A stretch of DNA of 64,000 nucleotides. Source: Pyrus communis (Eukaryota; Streptophyta; Magnoliopsida; Rosales; Rosaceae). This document shows, piece after piece, positions 1-12,128 of this stretch. Position numbers and translations under genes: made by a program. Location of the stretch: contig NC_084806.1 of assembly GCF_963583255.1 (NCBI RefSeq), positions 20,874,317 through 20,938,316 on the forward strand, read 5' to 3'. The notes under the pieces were generated by a model. It had not been told where the DNA came from. It saw only the letters and a list, made by a program, of their open reading frames with translations, and did no database searches. Position 1 is the stretch's first letter. Every line of letters starts with the position of its first letter.

Positions 1-2487
1 CAGAATGTCGTCGATGAAAACAATAACAAACCTATCCAAATATGGTTGGAACACCCGATTCATCAAATCCATAAAAGCAGCTGGTGCATTCGTCAACCCA
101 AATGGCATAACCAGAAACTCGTAATGACCATAACGAGTCCTGAACGCCGTCTTAGGAACGTCATCCCTACTAATCTTCAGCTGATAATATCCAGACCTTA
201 AGTCAATCTTGGAAAATACACAAGCACCTCGAAGCTGATCGAACAAGTCATCAATACGCGGCAACGGATAACGGTTTTTAATCGTCACCCGATTCAATTG
301 CCTGTAATCAATACATAGCCTCAAAGTTCCGTCTTTGTTCCTTACAAACAATACTAGAGCTCCCCAAGGTGAAGTACTAGGCTAAATAAAACCCTTATCC
401 ACTAATTCCTGCAACTGAACTTTCAATTCCCTCAACTCAGCGGGAGCCATACGATAAGGAGTCAAGGAAATAGGATTAGTACCTGGAAGCAACTCAATAG
501 CGAACTCCATGTCTCGGTCTGGCGGTAAACCAGGTAAATCCTCAGGGAAAACATCGAGAAAATGTCTGACTACCCTCACTTCCTCAACTCTGCTAGGAGC
601 AGCCTCATCCAACACCACATGAGCTAAGTACCCCTGGCAACCTTTAGACAACAACCTTTTCACTCGCAAGGCCGAAATAACACCATGTCTCACCCCACTC
701 TGCTCGCCCACAAAAGTAACCACAGGTAGTCCAGGACGATGGAACGAAACTACTTTCCCGTAACAATCAATATTGGCACGATTGAAATGCAACCAATCTG
801 TGCCCAGAATCACATCAAAGTCAACAATATCCAACGGGATAAAATCAGCTGGCATAACCACATCCTCCACTATCACTGGACATCCTGGGTACACACGATC
901 TACAATACATCTCTCCCCTCTAGGCATAGCGAACTCTAAATCATACCCTAGAGGTGTGGGGCAAGGTTGCGTCACTTGAGCAAATGTATGAGAAATCAAA
1001 AAATGTGTAGCACCACAATCAATTAATACTCTAGCAAAATAACCAAGGATATTTAACGTACCCATGATCAAATCTGGATTATTCTGAGCATCCTGCAGAG
1101 AAATATTATGAATACGCCCATGGGTCTGTTGTCGTCCACCTCGACCTCTGCTCGTCTGGCCACCACGACTCTGAGTGCCACGCCCCTGACTAGGCTGACC
1201 AGACTGCCTCGAAAACCCCGCACTACTCGTAGCAATCTCCCCCTGCTGAATCTGTCCTCCCTGAAACCACTGAGGCCCATCTGCTGGAACTGGAGGATAC
1301 GACGTATAGCCGCCAGAATGCGGAGGATAACCGCCTTGGGAATAAGGGTCCTGGGGATACTGATACTGTCCCGGGGCATAAGGAACAGCATCGCCCTGAT
1401 AGTAGTAGGCATCACCTCGACCTGTCTGCCCATAACGACCCGGACCCGGAATCTGCTGAATCGGTACAGGTGGTGGCAAGAAAGTCTGTTGCGGCTTCTG
1501 CTGCTGACTATGGGGACAATTTGCAGCCCGATGTCCCATCTGCCCACAAGTAAAGCAACCACTGCTACCTCGTCTACACTCACCAAAATGCCGATTATTA
1601 CACCTGCGGTAAACTGGGGCCCTACCTCTACCAGCATCACCCTGTCTTTGGCCTCTAGCACCACCAGCAAACCTACCTCCACGTCCCTGACCAATGGCGC
1701 TAAAACCCCCGCTAGAAGAGCTAGAACTAGTGCCACCCCTCTTGAAGTTTTGTGTCCTATGAGGTCCGAGCGACGCCTGACCTTTACCCTTATCATCCTT
1801 CCTCTGATTACCATCTTTCTCTTCCTCCTCACTCTCGCTCGGCATATTTTTTGAATACTCAATTCTCAACAGAATCTCATAAAACTCCTGGTAGGTATCA
1901 CAGTGGGTAGTGGTCGTCATCGAACGCCATTTCTTCTTAGTGCCTAAACGGAAACGACGAAGCATCTTCGTCGGATTACCAGCAACCTCAGGATGATAAC
2001 GAGACAAATCAGTGAACCTCGGGTAGTACTCATTCGCTGTCAACTTCCCCTGTCTCAACTCAGTGAATTCCTGCTTCTTACGATCAATATACTCAAGAGG
2101 CACAAACCTTCTCCTGAACAACTCTCGGAAAACATCCCAATCAATCTTCTCAGTTGGAGTCAAACGACGAAGTTCCTGCTCCCACCAGGATGCAGAGTCC
2201 TTACCCAAAAATCACGATGTCGTCTCAACCCACTTCTCGACAGGGAGATTCCCCTGACTGTGCAAAACACGAAAAGTCTTCTCAATATGCTCTAACCATC
2301 GCTCCGCACCCTCGTGACCCTCGTTGCCTTCGAACTTATCCAACTTCAAATTATACATAGTCTCCAGAGGGGTCCTCTAGGGAGGGCGGATCGCCGAATG
2401 AATAGTTGCAGCAATAGCTACCCCCAGCTGAGCAATATCGGGGAAACTAGGCTCAGCAGAGCGACGTGGTTCCCGGCGAGGTGGCAT
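1..2487 (-). pseudogene. Z gag-protease-RT polyprotein, broken and truncated by the window edge
   Basis: Polyprotein of a Ty3/gypsy retrotransposon: capsid, protease and reverse transcriptase. I place the start at the ATG at 2487-2485 (MPPRREP...), about 65 bases after the primer site; the frame stays constant to base 1. Visible parts: a Gag capsid domain (about 2340-1870), a Gly/Gln/Arg-rich linker, a CCHC zinc knuckle (CFTCGQMGHRAANC, near 1530-1565), a protease with a D-C-G-A-T-H active-site motif (near 1005-1025; the family usually has D-S/T-G), then RT with LCIDYRQLN near 300 and the catalytic F-I-D-D at the window edge. Three in-frame stops break it: TAG at 2377-2379, TGA at 2212-2214 (at an expected Trp) and TAG at 382-384, just before the conserved P-S-x-S-P-W-G of RT. 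No chromodomain or integrase is visible. Confidence 0.88.
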
Positions 2488-2550
2488 AATTCTGACAGAA
2501 GACACCAAAACCATTAGGATACTCACAAAAGCACAGGACTGCCAAACTTA

Positions 2551-2563
2551 GGCTCTGATACCA
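2551..2563 (-). other. Primer binding site of Z (initiator tRNA-Met)
   Basis: Minus-strand TGGTATCAGAGCC, three bases inside the LTR end at 2567. It matches the complement of the 3' end of plant initiator tRNA-Met, where minus-strand DNA synthesis would start. Position and sequence fix the LTR boundary. Confidence 0.9.
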
Positions 2564-2566
2564 AAC

Positions 2567-3183
2567 TGACACACCCCGATCGAGATCAGGGCATGCTGGC
2601 CGTCACGTAGAAGTGACATAACCATGTGCACAGTGCGGAAGCTAATAAAATAATAATATAAATAGTACGAATAAATAAAAACTAGCTTTACACAAGGTAA
2701 CAACGAACAAGTGCAAGCGTAAGTGTGAACGCTAGGTTCAGAGCAAGAAAGCCTAATGCAGTCCAGAAGAAAACGACACAACAAAAGCACACCCGAAGGT
2801 GGTCCTACACCGGTGGTGGTCTGTCAGATATGCCGGGGAATTCCTCAGGGAAGCCACCAAACATGCTAGCCAACTAGAACCTGGAGGGGCGCAAAACAAA
2901 AGCGTGAGTGGGCAAAAACAAAGTTTTTCGAAAACCATTTCACAAATAAGTTCTAACCCCTCGCCGTAAAACCTGTATACTTCCCAGAAAATAGAATATA
3001 AGTATATAAGTCATGCTCAGGAAAATGCTATGCCAAAACCTCAAAGTAAAATGTAAGTGCTCAGGTAATACCACATCAACAACACATAATTTGTCAGCCA
3101 GAGTCACCTAATGTGACCTGTACGGCTAAATCTAGAGCTCAAATCTCAATCTCACTAACTAGACCTGCACACGAGTCGGAACC
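2567..3183 (-). repeat. Z 5' LTR, primer-side part
   Basis: The inner 617 bases of the Z LTR, starting with TGACACACCCCGAT on the plus strand (the LTR's CA end on the minus strand). It is cut at 3183 by element A and resumes at 23265. It holds an imperfect hairpin, GTCAC-ctaat-GTGAC at 3103-3117, a variant of hairpins found twice more in the other part of this LTR. No ORF. Confidence 0.85.
3179..3183. repeat. Target-site duplication of A (GAACC), left copy
   Basis: GAACC at 3179-3183 is repeated exactly at 23260-23264, just outside the TGATGCG and CTATCA ends of A. This 5-bp duplication shows that the outer ends of A were joined to Z by ordinary integrase-mediated insertion. Confidence 0.92.
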
Positions 3184-3723
3184 TGATGCGAAAATTAACT
3201 TCACACACAAATTAACCCTCTTTTGACAATTGTAGCATATAAATAAGTAGGGATCGTTCTTAAACCGGGGATTAGGAGGGATTGCTAAACACTCTAAACT
3301 GACTCAAATAAATAAAAATGACCTTTAAAACACTTAAACTCACTTAAAAAGACTCAAACACGTTCACGAGACTCAAAATAGGCTAAAAACACTCAAAACT
3401 GCCGTAAAAACACAATATGGGCAGTTTTGAGCCTAAACACAAACTTGGAAGAAAATTGGTTCTAACTTGACTCAAAACTCTTAAAAACACAATCTAAAAC
3501 ATATTTGGACCCATTAGACACTCTAAGACAAGTGGGGATTTCGTTTTGAACGAAAATCAAACAAACAAAACAAATATGTAAACTAGGCAGATTCGGACGA
3601 AATTGATAAAATTAAGTGGTTGGTGAGATGGCTAGGAGGTTTTTCTCCACACATGGGATACTTGCATACAACACAATCTTCAGTTGCTTCTTCAATGAAT
3701 TTATGAACCTCAACACCCCAAGT
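3184..3723 (-). repeat. A outer LTR fragment (LTR end with CA terminus)
   Basis: Matches the first 540 bases of the complete LTR at 5632-7742, with about a dozen mismatches counted by eye. It ends inside the sequence CACCCCAAGT, where gag sequence takes over. AAGT at 3720-3723 is shared by both partners, so the junction has 4 bases of microhomology. Confidence 0.85.
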
Positions 3724-5495
3724 GGTATATTGACTTGTACTTTTCTAAATGTCTCCAAAATGTCATTTTCAGCCTCCCCCTTCTTCGATTGCATGAATCT
3801 ACGAGGAAAGGGTGCATTTGGAGGAATAACATTAGAAATAATCGAATTTGGAACCTCCTTACCCTTGGAAGCCGAATGGGGTTGTTTGGGTGGCTGTGGC
3901 ATGGGTGATGTTACCCTTGCCGTGGCTTGCTCTTGCTCCCCCTCCTCGAATTGCAACTTTTCGTCCTCCGTTGGGGCTGAATTAGAGGGTTGTGAGGCCG
4001 TTCCAACTTGTTTGCCACTTCTCATGGTGATAGCCTTAGCGGTTTCAAAACCTCCTTTTGGATTGAAGATGGTCGAGCTAGGCAACTTGCCTTGCTCTCT
4101 AAATTGGCCCATGAACTCCGCAATCTGCCCTACTTGCTTCTCCAATTCATCAACCCTTTTATCCTTATTTTGCATTCCCTGCGCCATAGAAGTTAGTAAT
4201 TGAAAATTTTGATCATTATCTATGGACGAACCTGATTTGGGTTGTGTAGGTTGTGCTTGGGGTGGTGTGGGTGCATACGGCCTTTGGTAGAATCCCGGAG
4301 GTTGCTGCCTAAATGTGCTTTGTTGTTGGGGTTGTTGTGGCTCCCCCCATTTGAAATTTGGCTGATCTCTCCAACCGGGATTGTATGTGTTAGAGAAAGG
4401 ATCACTCCTTGGTTGGTTTTGGTTCCCATAACCCACGACATTGGCAGATTCCCACCCTCCGTTCTCAATCAATTGAGGGCACTTGTCCGTGAGATGTCCA
4501 TTCATGGAGCACACGCCACAAACAACCACATTTTGTACCTTTGGTATTTCAACCACCTGCGAAAGAAGAGAAGTAAGATTAGCCATTTGATTTTGAAGTT
4601 CAGAAATAGCACTTACCTCATTAACTTGTTGCTGCCGTGGCATGTCTCTTTGGCCCACTCCTTCGTATTGTTGAGCATTCAAAGCTCGATTGGCAATGAG
4701 AGTCTTGGCGGCCATAGGTGTTTTGTCTACTAAAGGTCCACCCGCTGAGGCGTCTAGCATTTGACGTTCAATTGGTAGAAGCCCTTCGTAGAAATATTGA
4801 AGAAGAAGCTCCTCCTTCATTTGGTGCTGTGGACATGAAGCAACAAGGGTTTTAAAACATTCATAATAAGTTGGAAATGATTCACCTTGATTTTGCTGAA
4901 TGCCACTAATTCTTTTACGAAAAAGAATGACTTGAGAAGTTGGGAAAAACTTCTCCAAAAAAGCCCTTTTCATACTCTCCTATGATGTGACAGTTCCGGG
5001 AGCTAGTTCATACAACCAATCTTTAGCCTTTTCCAAGAGAGAAAAGGGAAAAGCCTTCATCTTCAAAATGCTCCCATCAACATTCACCGGGGTCATACTT
5101 GAGCAAACAACCTCGAACTCCTTCAAGTGTTTATTAGGATCTTCCATGGACAACCCATGGAACTTAGGAATATGGTGCAATAAACTGGACTTGAGTTCGA
5201 ACTCGTCAGTCTTATCTGGGGCTGCCCTTGGATATTGAATGCATAGAGGCATGGCATTATCCAATCCCGAAGCGGAAAGCTCCTTGATTGTTCGGTTGTC
5301 GGTTGCCATAACTTGTTCTTCCATAACAACCCTTGTTGTGGCCTCCTCCTCCACTTGTATTTCGTCCTCTTCAAGCTCAGGTGCAGGTTGAGGTGGTTGA
5401 GGCTCTTGTTGATTCTTCTTTCTTCTCAAGGCTCGCTCAAAATCGTCGTCAAAGTCTAAGATATGCGCATGAACCGGTTGAGAACTCCGAGTCAT
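3724..5495 (-). pseudogene. A gag (Athila-like), one stop, C-terminal end fused into LTR
   Basis: Gag polyprotein of an Athila-like element, the structural protein of the virus-like particle. Start ATG at 5495 (MTRSSQPVHAHILDFDDDFE), the start shared by sister elements. The acidic N-terminal region is followed by the capsid domain (ending near 4750, with F-L-E-K-F-F-P and Y-E-G-L-L-P), then a complete zinc knuckle C-x2-C-x4-H-x4-C (CGVCSMNGHLTDKC, about 4495-4540), and a Pro/Gln-rich tail. One in-frame TAG at about 4980 replaces a Trp codon (TS-stop-ES). After V-N-I-P-L the frame leaves gag at 3724 and runs about 37 codons into LTR sequence, to 3612. Protease is absent on this side and lies on the far side of the element at 21584-22690. 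Confidence 0.88.
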
Positions 5496-5607
5496 AAACT
5501 AGTGCCTAAAACAAGAAAACAAACAGGTCATAAACTAAAACCAATAACAAATAAATAACCCACGAAAATAACTAAAAAGAAATAACAAGGGATTAGCAAA
5601 GTTGCTA

Positions 5608-5626
5608 ATCCCCGGCACCGGTGCCA
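5608..5626 (-). other. Primer binding site of A (tRNA-Asp type)
   Basis: Minus-strand TGGCACCGGTGCCGGGGAT, 5 bases from the LTR end at 5632. It differs at two bases from TGGCGCCGTTGCCGGGGAT, the complement of the 3' end of plant tRNA-Asp(GTC). H and G carry the exact form. Confidence 0.85.
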
Positions 5627-5631
5627 AAATT

Positions 5632-7742
5632 TGATGCGAAAATTAACTTCACACACAAATTAACCCTCTTTTGACAATTGTAGCATATAAATAAGAAGGG
5701 ATCGTTCTTAAACCAGGGATTAGGAGGGATTGCTAAACACTTTAAACTGACTCAAATAAATAAAAATGACCCTTAAAACACTTAAACTCACTTAAAAAGA
5801 CTCAAACACGTTCGCGAGACTCAAAATAGGCTAAAAACACTCAAAACTGCCTTAAAAACACAATCTGGGCAGTTTTGAGCCTAAACACAAACTTGGACGA
5901 AAATTGGTTCTAACTTGACTCAAAACTCTTAAAAACACAATCTAAAACATATTTGGACCAATTAGACACTCTAAGACAAGTGGGGATTTGGTTTTGAACG
6001 AAAATCAAACAAACAAAACAAATATGTAAACTAGGCAGATTCGGACGAAATTGATAAAATTAAGTGGATGGTGAGATGGCTAGGAGGTTTTTCTCCACAC
6101 ATGGCATACTTGCATACAACACAATCTTCAGTTGCTTCTTCAATGAATTTATGAACCTCAACACCCCAAGTTAATTAGGTACGCTTAAATTAACTTTCAG
6201 ATTTCCCTTAGGTCATTGAATTGAATGGAATTAGCGCATTGCAATCAAATTATTCCTTAAAAGTTTTCTATATGAAAGCACATAAAAGAAAGACAATCAA
6301 AGATCATTAGGTTCTATGGAAATCATAGGTGTTGACGAGGCATCCGTAACCATGAAAGCGCATGATACTTATGCCAAGAATTTACTTAACATAATTGTGA
6401 CCAACAATCTTAACTACTCATGAATATAAGTTCCCAATGATTAGGTGAAGTTCCCTTATACCCTAGCATCATATTTATGCATGCAAATTAAGTGTGCACT
6501 CTCAATTCATACACATAAACAAGTTTTAATTAAAATAGATAAGTAAATTGAATTCATCATTCATGAAATCACAACTGAAAGTAATCAAATCATCATGCAA
6601 ATATAACCATGGTTTCGAAATTCCCCCCTAGCCAAAAGGGGATTAGTTCCTCATGCTTGCACAACAAAAAGTATTGAATTTAAACATTGAAATTATAAGA
6701 AAGATTACACCTAAACGTTTCAGCAATTCCAAGATGGATTTGATGCACGGTTTGGCTCCTCCTCCTCCTCTTTGCTGCGGCACAAAGTGTGTGGGGTGGA
6801 ATTGGGGGTTTTGGATGGTGCTCCCTTGTTTAGAGGGATGGAGGATGGTTGATTATGGTGGGAAGGGTGCGGCAGATGTGTGTGGAGATGTATGGAGGTG
6901 TATGGAGGTGTATGGAGGTTGAGAATGGAGGCTAGGGTGTTGCGGCGATAGGTTTCTGAATTGTATAAGGGGGTCTACGAAATTTTGGCTGATTTTATGT
7001 TTATATAGTCCTAGGGTTAAGTAGATTAGGGTTAGGCTTAACAGATTTTATGGACTAGGGCCCTAGAATTTGGCCATAGGTGAGTTAAATCCACTTAGGA
7101 GAGGGTTTGGCCCAATTAGTTTCATAAAAGGATTTGTGTAATCCAAATCCACAAGGAATGAGGCCTAATAAATCAGAATCCAACGGGAAAAAGGTTTAGG
7201 AAATTCGTCCAAAATTGGGCCTTCTAAAAACTAGGTGTTTTGTGGCTGATTTTGGGTTTTCTAGAAGGGATAAAAGGTGGAAGGGTGTGGCACCCTTTTA
7301 GGGTCAGATAAGGCTTCTAGAAATCATGTTTTTAGGTCCACTTGCAGCTAGGATTAAGGTGGAACAAGATTAGGTTAGGATAAGATAGGTTGAGATAAGG
7401 TTTTGGATAATGTTGGATAAGGTTTTAGATAAGGTTTTGGATAGGGTTTCCTCTTTTGATCTACTTCCTTATCCACTTTGTCTTGAGCTTAGTTCCTTCC
7501 TCTTCTCATCATATTTCTAGCCTCTTGAACTCCAAATTCGTCCATCCATGTTGGCCCATATACAAGCTATCCACATAGTGCCCAAAACTACACCAAATTG
7601 CATCAAAATGCACTTTCTTGATACTTTAACCCATAGGACCTACAAACACATGAAATTGAGTTGTAATACGACATTAACTAAGAAATAATAGCACAAATGC
7701 ACAAGAATAAGCTAGTTAAGTCACCTAAATATGCTCCTATCA
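5632..7742 (-). repeat. A complete central LTR (2111 bp)
   Basis: Full-length LTR (minus strand TGATAGGAGC...TTTTCGCATCA). It serves two sides: on the left it is followed by the primer site and gag, like a 5' LTR; on the right it is preceded by a polypurine tract and 3' noncoding DNA, like a 3' LTR. That is the arrangement expected of a one-LTR circle or of a tandem pair of elements sharing an LTR. A 6653-6922 plus-strand reading frame lies in it but is not supported as a gene. Confidence 0.9.
7000..7007 (-). promoter_or_regulatory. Putative LTR TATA box of A
   Basis: Minus-strand TATATAAA in the central LTR, in a position matching TATA-like motifs of related LTRs in this window (for example 30052-30059 in D). 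It would direct transcription toward gag. Assigned by motif and position only. Confidence 0.45.
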
Positions 7743-7757
7743 AATTCCCCCACACTT
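7743..7757 (-). other. Polypurine tract of A
   Basis: Minus-strand AAGTGTGGGGGAATT directly before the LTR start TGATAGGAGC. It is the plus-strand DNA primer site of LTR elements and is identical in B, C, G and the 33.5-36 kb fragment. Confidence 0.9.
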
Positions 7758-8035
7758 ATCTTTTGCTAGTCCTCGAGCAAAACAAACAACAAAAAGTAAC
7801 AAAACAAACAATCTAAACCTTCCAACGTTCGCCTCAGGGATTTCCAATGAAACATAACATGTCAAAGATCACTACTCACATTTAAGCAATCCTTACCCTT
7901 GAGCATACTTAATCATAGTCACCATTCACTAGCTCGCATTTAATCAATTAAAACAACATTTTGAATGTAGTAACATGCCTTAGAGAATTCCCTCAATTCC
8001 TTACTATATGTACTCTTGATTTTCACACAGATTTT
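7758..8035 (-). other. A 3' noncoding region, LTR-proximal part
   Basis: AT-rich spacer between polypurine tract and the insertion point of B. It carries the family sequence GCTCGAGGACTAGCAAAAG upstream of the polypurine tract. No ORF. ATTTT at 8031-8035 is the left target duplication of B. The spacer resumes at 19934. Confidence 0.75.
8031..8035. repeat. Target-site duplication of B (ATTTT), left copy
   Basis: ATTTT here and at 19929-19933, immediately outside TGATGCG and CTCCTATCA. Confidence 0.9.
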
Positions 8036-10133
8036 TGATGCGAAAATAGTTAAGCACACAAATTAACCCTCTTGTTGTCAAATTGTAGTAAGGATGCAAG
8101 TAGGGATCATTCTAGACCGGGGATTAGGAGGGCTTGCTAAAACCTCTAAACTGACTCAAAAACATAAAAACAAAGTTAAAAACGTTCACAAATACTCAAA
8201 GGACTCAAAACAGGTTCAAAAGACTCAAAACTGCCTAAAAACACTAAATAGGCAGTTTCTGACCTTAAACACAAGTTTGGACGAATTTAAGGTTATGGTT
8301 TGATTCAAAACACTTTAAAACACAAATTAAACAGATTCTAAACAATATAGAACAAGAAAGTAAAGGGGGGTTTTGATTTGACGAAAATTGAAATAACAAA
8401 ACAAAGTATAGAACTAGGCAGATTGTAAAACGAATTTTTGGAAACAAGATGATGGATGGATTAGTTAGAGGTCCATTCTCCACACATGACACATTTATAT
8501 ATGAATCGATTTTCCAATTGCTTTTCATTAACTATGATGCTCAACACCCCAAGTTAGCCGTGGACAACACTTTTCTAACTATCAGATTTCCTTAAGTCAT
8601 TGAATTGGATGATGCATGCGACAATTCAAATCATTCTCCAACGGTCCTCAACATGAATGCATAGAAGAGATACGGTGAGAGATCATTATGCTCTATGAGA
8701 ATCATAAGTGTTGACGAGGCAATTGTAACTATGAATGCATGATACTCTTGCCAAGAATTCAATTAACGCGGTTGTGACTAGCAACCTTCACTACTCATGT
8801 TTATAAACTTGTGACGATTAGGTGAAACTCGTTTATAAACTAGCATCGAGTTTATGCATGAAGACTAAGTATGCATCCCTAATCAACATACAAAAACAAG
8901 TTTTTAATAAACAGATAATTGAATTGCAATCACAACTTAACAAATCACAATTGGAAGAAATCAAATCATATTTCAAACATGTTCATGGCTTCAAACTTTC
9001 CCCTAACTAATTAGGGGTTTAGCCACTCATGATTACAGCAAACTTAGAAAGTAATAGCAAAGTAAACATTGAAAACAAGAACGAAGTACACCTAAAACAC
9101 TCCAATCTGCAAGCATGAAACGTTTTAGGCCTCCTTCCTCTCCTAGTTGCTGCGGCACAAGGGGTTATGGTGAGTTTTGGGGATTATGGATGATATAGAA
9201 TGATGTGTTTAGGATAGGGATGGATGTAGGGGACGGCAAGGGTTGTTTTTGGGCAGAAAGTATGAAGAATGGTGAAGTATGGATGTGTTAGAGGGAGGGG
9301 ATGAATTTCTGGCGTGAATGGTGAATGAATGAATGTTTTCTGGCTGCAACAAGGAGGTTTATTAATAGGATTTTAGGAATTAAAACCCTAGGTTATTTTG
9401 GTAATCAGAAATTAAGTCAAAGACTCTAGAAATAGGAAAGAATCCTCCCCCTTGCACGGCAAGGAAGAGGAAGGGTCCAAGGAAGTGCACGGCAAGGGTT
9501 TTCAGAAATAGGTAAGTGTTTAATTCCCTAAATCAATTCTAAGAATCAGGAATTAAGTTAAATCCCTTTAGAATAGGTAATTGAAATCAGGAATTAGGGG
9601 AAAAAGGCTAAGTCTTGCGGCACAAGGAAGGAAAAGAAAGGGAAAGTGCCAAACTTGCAGATTTTGGGAGAAAAGGAATGTATAGGTTCGGCTAAGGCTT
9701 TTAAGAAAGGGATTGTGGCATAATCTTGCAGATTTTGGGAGAGAAGAGGAAGGTAAGGTGCGGCACATGTCTAGGGCTTCTAGAACATATGATTTAGGCA
9801 ACCACATTATTTGGAAACTTGCATAATTGGAAACCTTTCAAGAATAGAAACTCCCCATAATGGAAACTAGTTTCCAATTCTTGATTCCTCCTTCTTCCTT
9901 CGATTCTAGGCTCACTTGGTCTTCAATTTCATCCAATGCTTTGGCTCCAAGCATAAGCTATCCATCCTTAGCCCAAAAGTGCCCCAAAAGGCTCCAAAAT
10001 GCACTTCTTTGCTCCTTTTGCCCTTAGAACCTGAAAACATACGAAAATGGCTTAAAAGACTTAAAGAACTAAGAAATAACAACGTATATGCACAAGAACA
10101 AGCCAACTAAGTCACCTAAATATGCTCCTATCA
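8036..10133 (-). repeat. B 3' LTR (2098 bp)
   Basis: LTR downstream of the coding region on the minus strand. It is about 99% identical to 17835-19928; the largest visible difference is a 4-base indel near 8552 (GTTAGCC against GCC). Several short reading frames inside (for example 8094-8303 and 9568-9807) recur in the other LTR and have no recognisable product. Confidence 0.93.
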
Positions 10134-10148
10134 AATTCCCCCACACTT
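10134..10148 (-). other. Polypurine tract of B
   Basis: Minus-strand AAGTGTGGGGGAATT abutting the 3' LTR, identical to that of A, C and G. Confidence 0.92.
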
Positions 10149-12128
10149 AGCTTTTGCTAGTCCTCGAGCAAAACAAAACAACAAAAGAACACAAAACTAG
10201 ACAAAACGAACAAAACACAACCTAAACCTTCCAACATTTACCTCAGGGATTTCCAATGCACATGACATGTTAAAAATCATCATTCCCACAAATTTTAGTC
10301 ATCTTCACACTTAAGTACATTCTTAATCATAGTCACCACATACTAGTTCACAATTAAACATTTAAAACCATGTTTTGAATGTAGTAACATGCCTTAGAGA
10401 TTTTGCTCAATTCCTTACAAGATATGCACTCAATTTTCCCTCAGATTTTCTAACTACACACCCTAATCTAGTTATATGTGAGAAGATTGATGTAAACATG
10501 AAAACGAACACTCACATATATGTATCACAAAGAAGGCAATTTCTGGAGTTAATAAGCATGTTTAGATATGATCTCCTGAATGGAATGCTACTACTTAGAT
10601 GCGAGAAGCAATGACACCATATGCTCATACCAAGTTCAAACTCCACAAATTGAAACACATAACACTCAAGATTGAAGTCACGGGTTGTAATGGGGCTTGG
10701 GGTGTTTGGCTAACAAAGAAGTGATATGGAAAACAAAGGTTCTTAAAGAAATAGTGAGCAAAGCATTTGAATCAACTTAGAATTCACTTTTGAATGAAAA
10801 CTCAACTTTTGAACAAAAAGGGAGAGTTTAGACAATTTAGGGCCAGATTTGGTGTTTTGGACCCTTTCCTCAACATTCAACACTTAATCACTCATTCTTT
10901 CATCTTTTCAAGCTCTTTTTCCTTTCTTTCTTTCTTTTCTTTTCTGTTTTTCTGTTTTTCTTTTTCATACGTTTTTCACAACTTTTTCTTTTCTTTTGAA
11001 TCTCAAAACATGCATATACACTTAAGAACAACCATTCTCTCCCCCACACTCATTTTCTTGCATAATGTAACTCAAAAGGAATTCATTTAAGTCATGCTCA
11101 CTATCTTTTAAGAACAAGGGTGTGGACTGTCCTAAACTAGGCTAGGTGAGGATAATGTGGGTTAACAAAGAATAAAGGCTAAACAAGGCTCAACGGGGTT
11201 AACTTAAACATATAATGAAGTAGGATACACGGCAATTTGGCTTAAGTGGTGGTCACTACACAACTTCTTCTTGAATATGTGTTATGTAAATCAATAACAT
11301 GCTTCGAATGAAATGGGCATGAGTTCTAGCATTTGGAACTATATGATGAAACGCCTTCTAAGTAGTAACCAAGCAAAGAATAATGAGATCATGCAACGAC
11401 TTTAGAAAACAATAATGCACAGATTTTAACTCTCCAAATAACGTTTAGGCTCAAGTCTCACAAGGTTGTAGCGTTTGTTTGAGTTCCTTCCTTCAAGCAT
11501 GTTACAAAAACGAATTTTTCTTTTATGATTGCATGTGAAGTCATACATTATAACCATAACCAAGCATATACCAAGAGTAAATAAAACTTTTCTCCATGTT
11601 TATAACTCTTTTTAACAGTCATGAAATTACAAACCAAATCCTCATCATTGTGTTGGAAGGTACCCTAAGACACAAACACACAAAAACGACTCAAAACACC
11701 CTTTTTAGGCTTTTGAAAACATATTTTTCAAATTTTTATGTGATTTTCGGAGTTATAAAACAAAACACACTAAAACACTCTAAAACAGCTTAAAACACTT
11801 TAAAACAGCAAGGAACAACACTTGAAGTTATGGGTGATAAAATCCCACGAATTTGCATCAAATATACTTAGTTACCCCCCCCCCCCCCAACACTTAAATC
11901 AAACATTGTCCTCAATGTTTTAAACATAAATTCACACAAAACACAAGTAAATATGCAAACAGCAACTAAACAACATAACATGGCAGATTAGAAACAACAA
12001 CAAAGAGAAGGGTTTTAGGAACGCAAATCTGGAATTTGGGGGATTCCTAGGGCTTCCTTTGTTGAATGGATGGGTTGCCTCCCACATAGCGCTTGCTTTA
12101 ACGTCGTACAGCCGGACGAAGAACACTT
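10149..12128 (-). other. B 3' noncoding region between integrase and 3' LTR
   Basis: About 2 kb without a credible ORF but with conserved landmarks, read on the minus strand. A block just after the pol stop (about 12118-12073) contains TTGGGAGGCAACCCA-type sequence. A perfect hairpin lies at 11901-11920 (AAACATTGAGGACAATGTTT), followed by a long G tract at about 11876-11890. A second GTGTGGGGG copy is near 11041-11051, and the terminal polypurine tract follows. The same order recurs in every Athila-like copy in the window. Confidence 0.8.

Noticed and set aside
1068..1862. Long overlapping ORFs opposite to and shifted from Z gag (1108-1854 plus, 1068-1862 minus)
   Set aside because: They overlap a clear Gag/zinc-knuckle frame and consist of low-complexity Thr/Leu/Arg text produced by the Gly/Gln/Arg-rich linker. 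No motif and no support from a second copy.
3616..4203. Plus-strand 195-codon ORF opposite to A gag
   Set aside because: Shadow of the gag frame; the same shadow appears opposite to the duplicate gag at 22308-22868, so recurrence only reflects the shared gag sequence.
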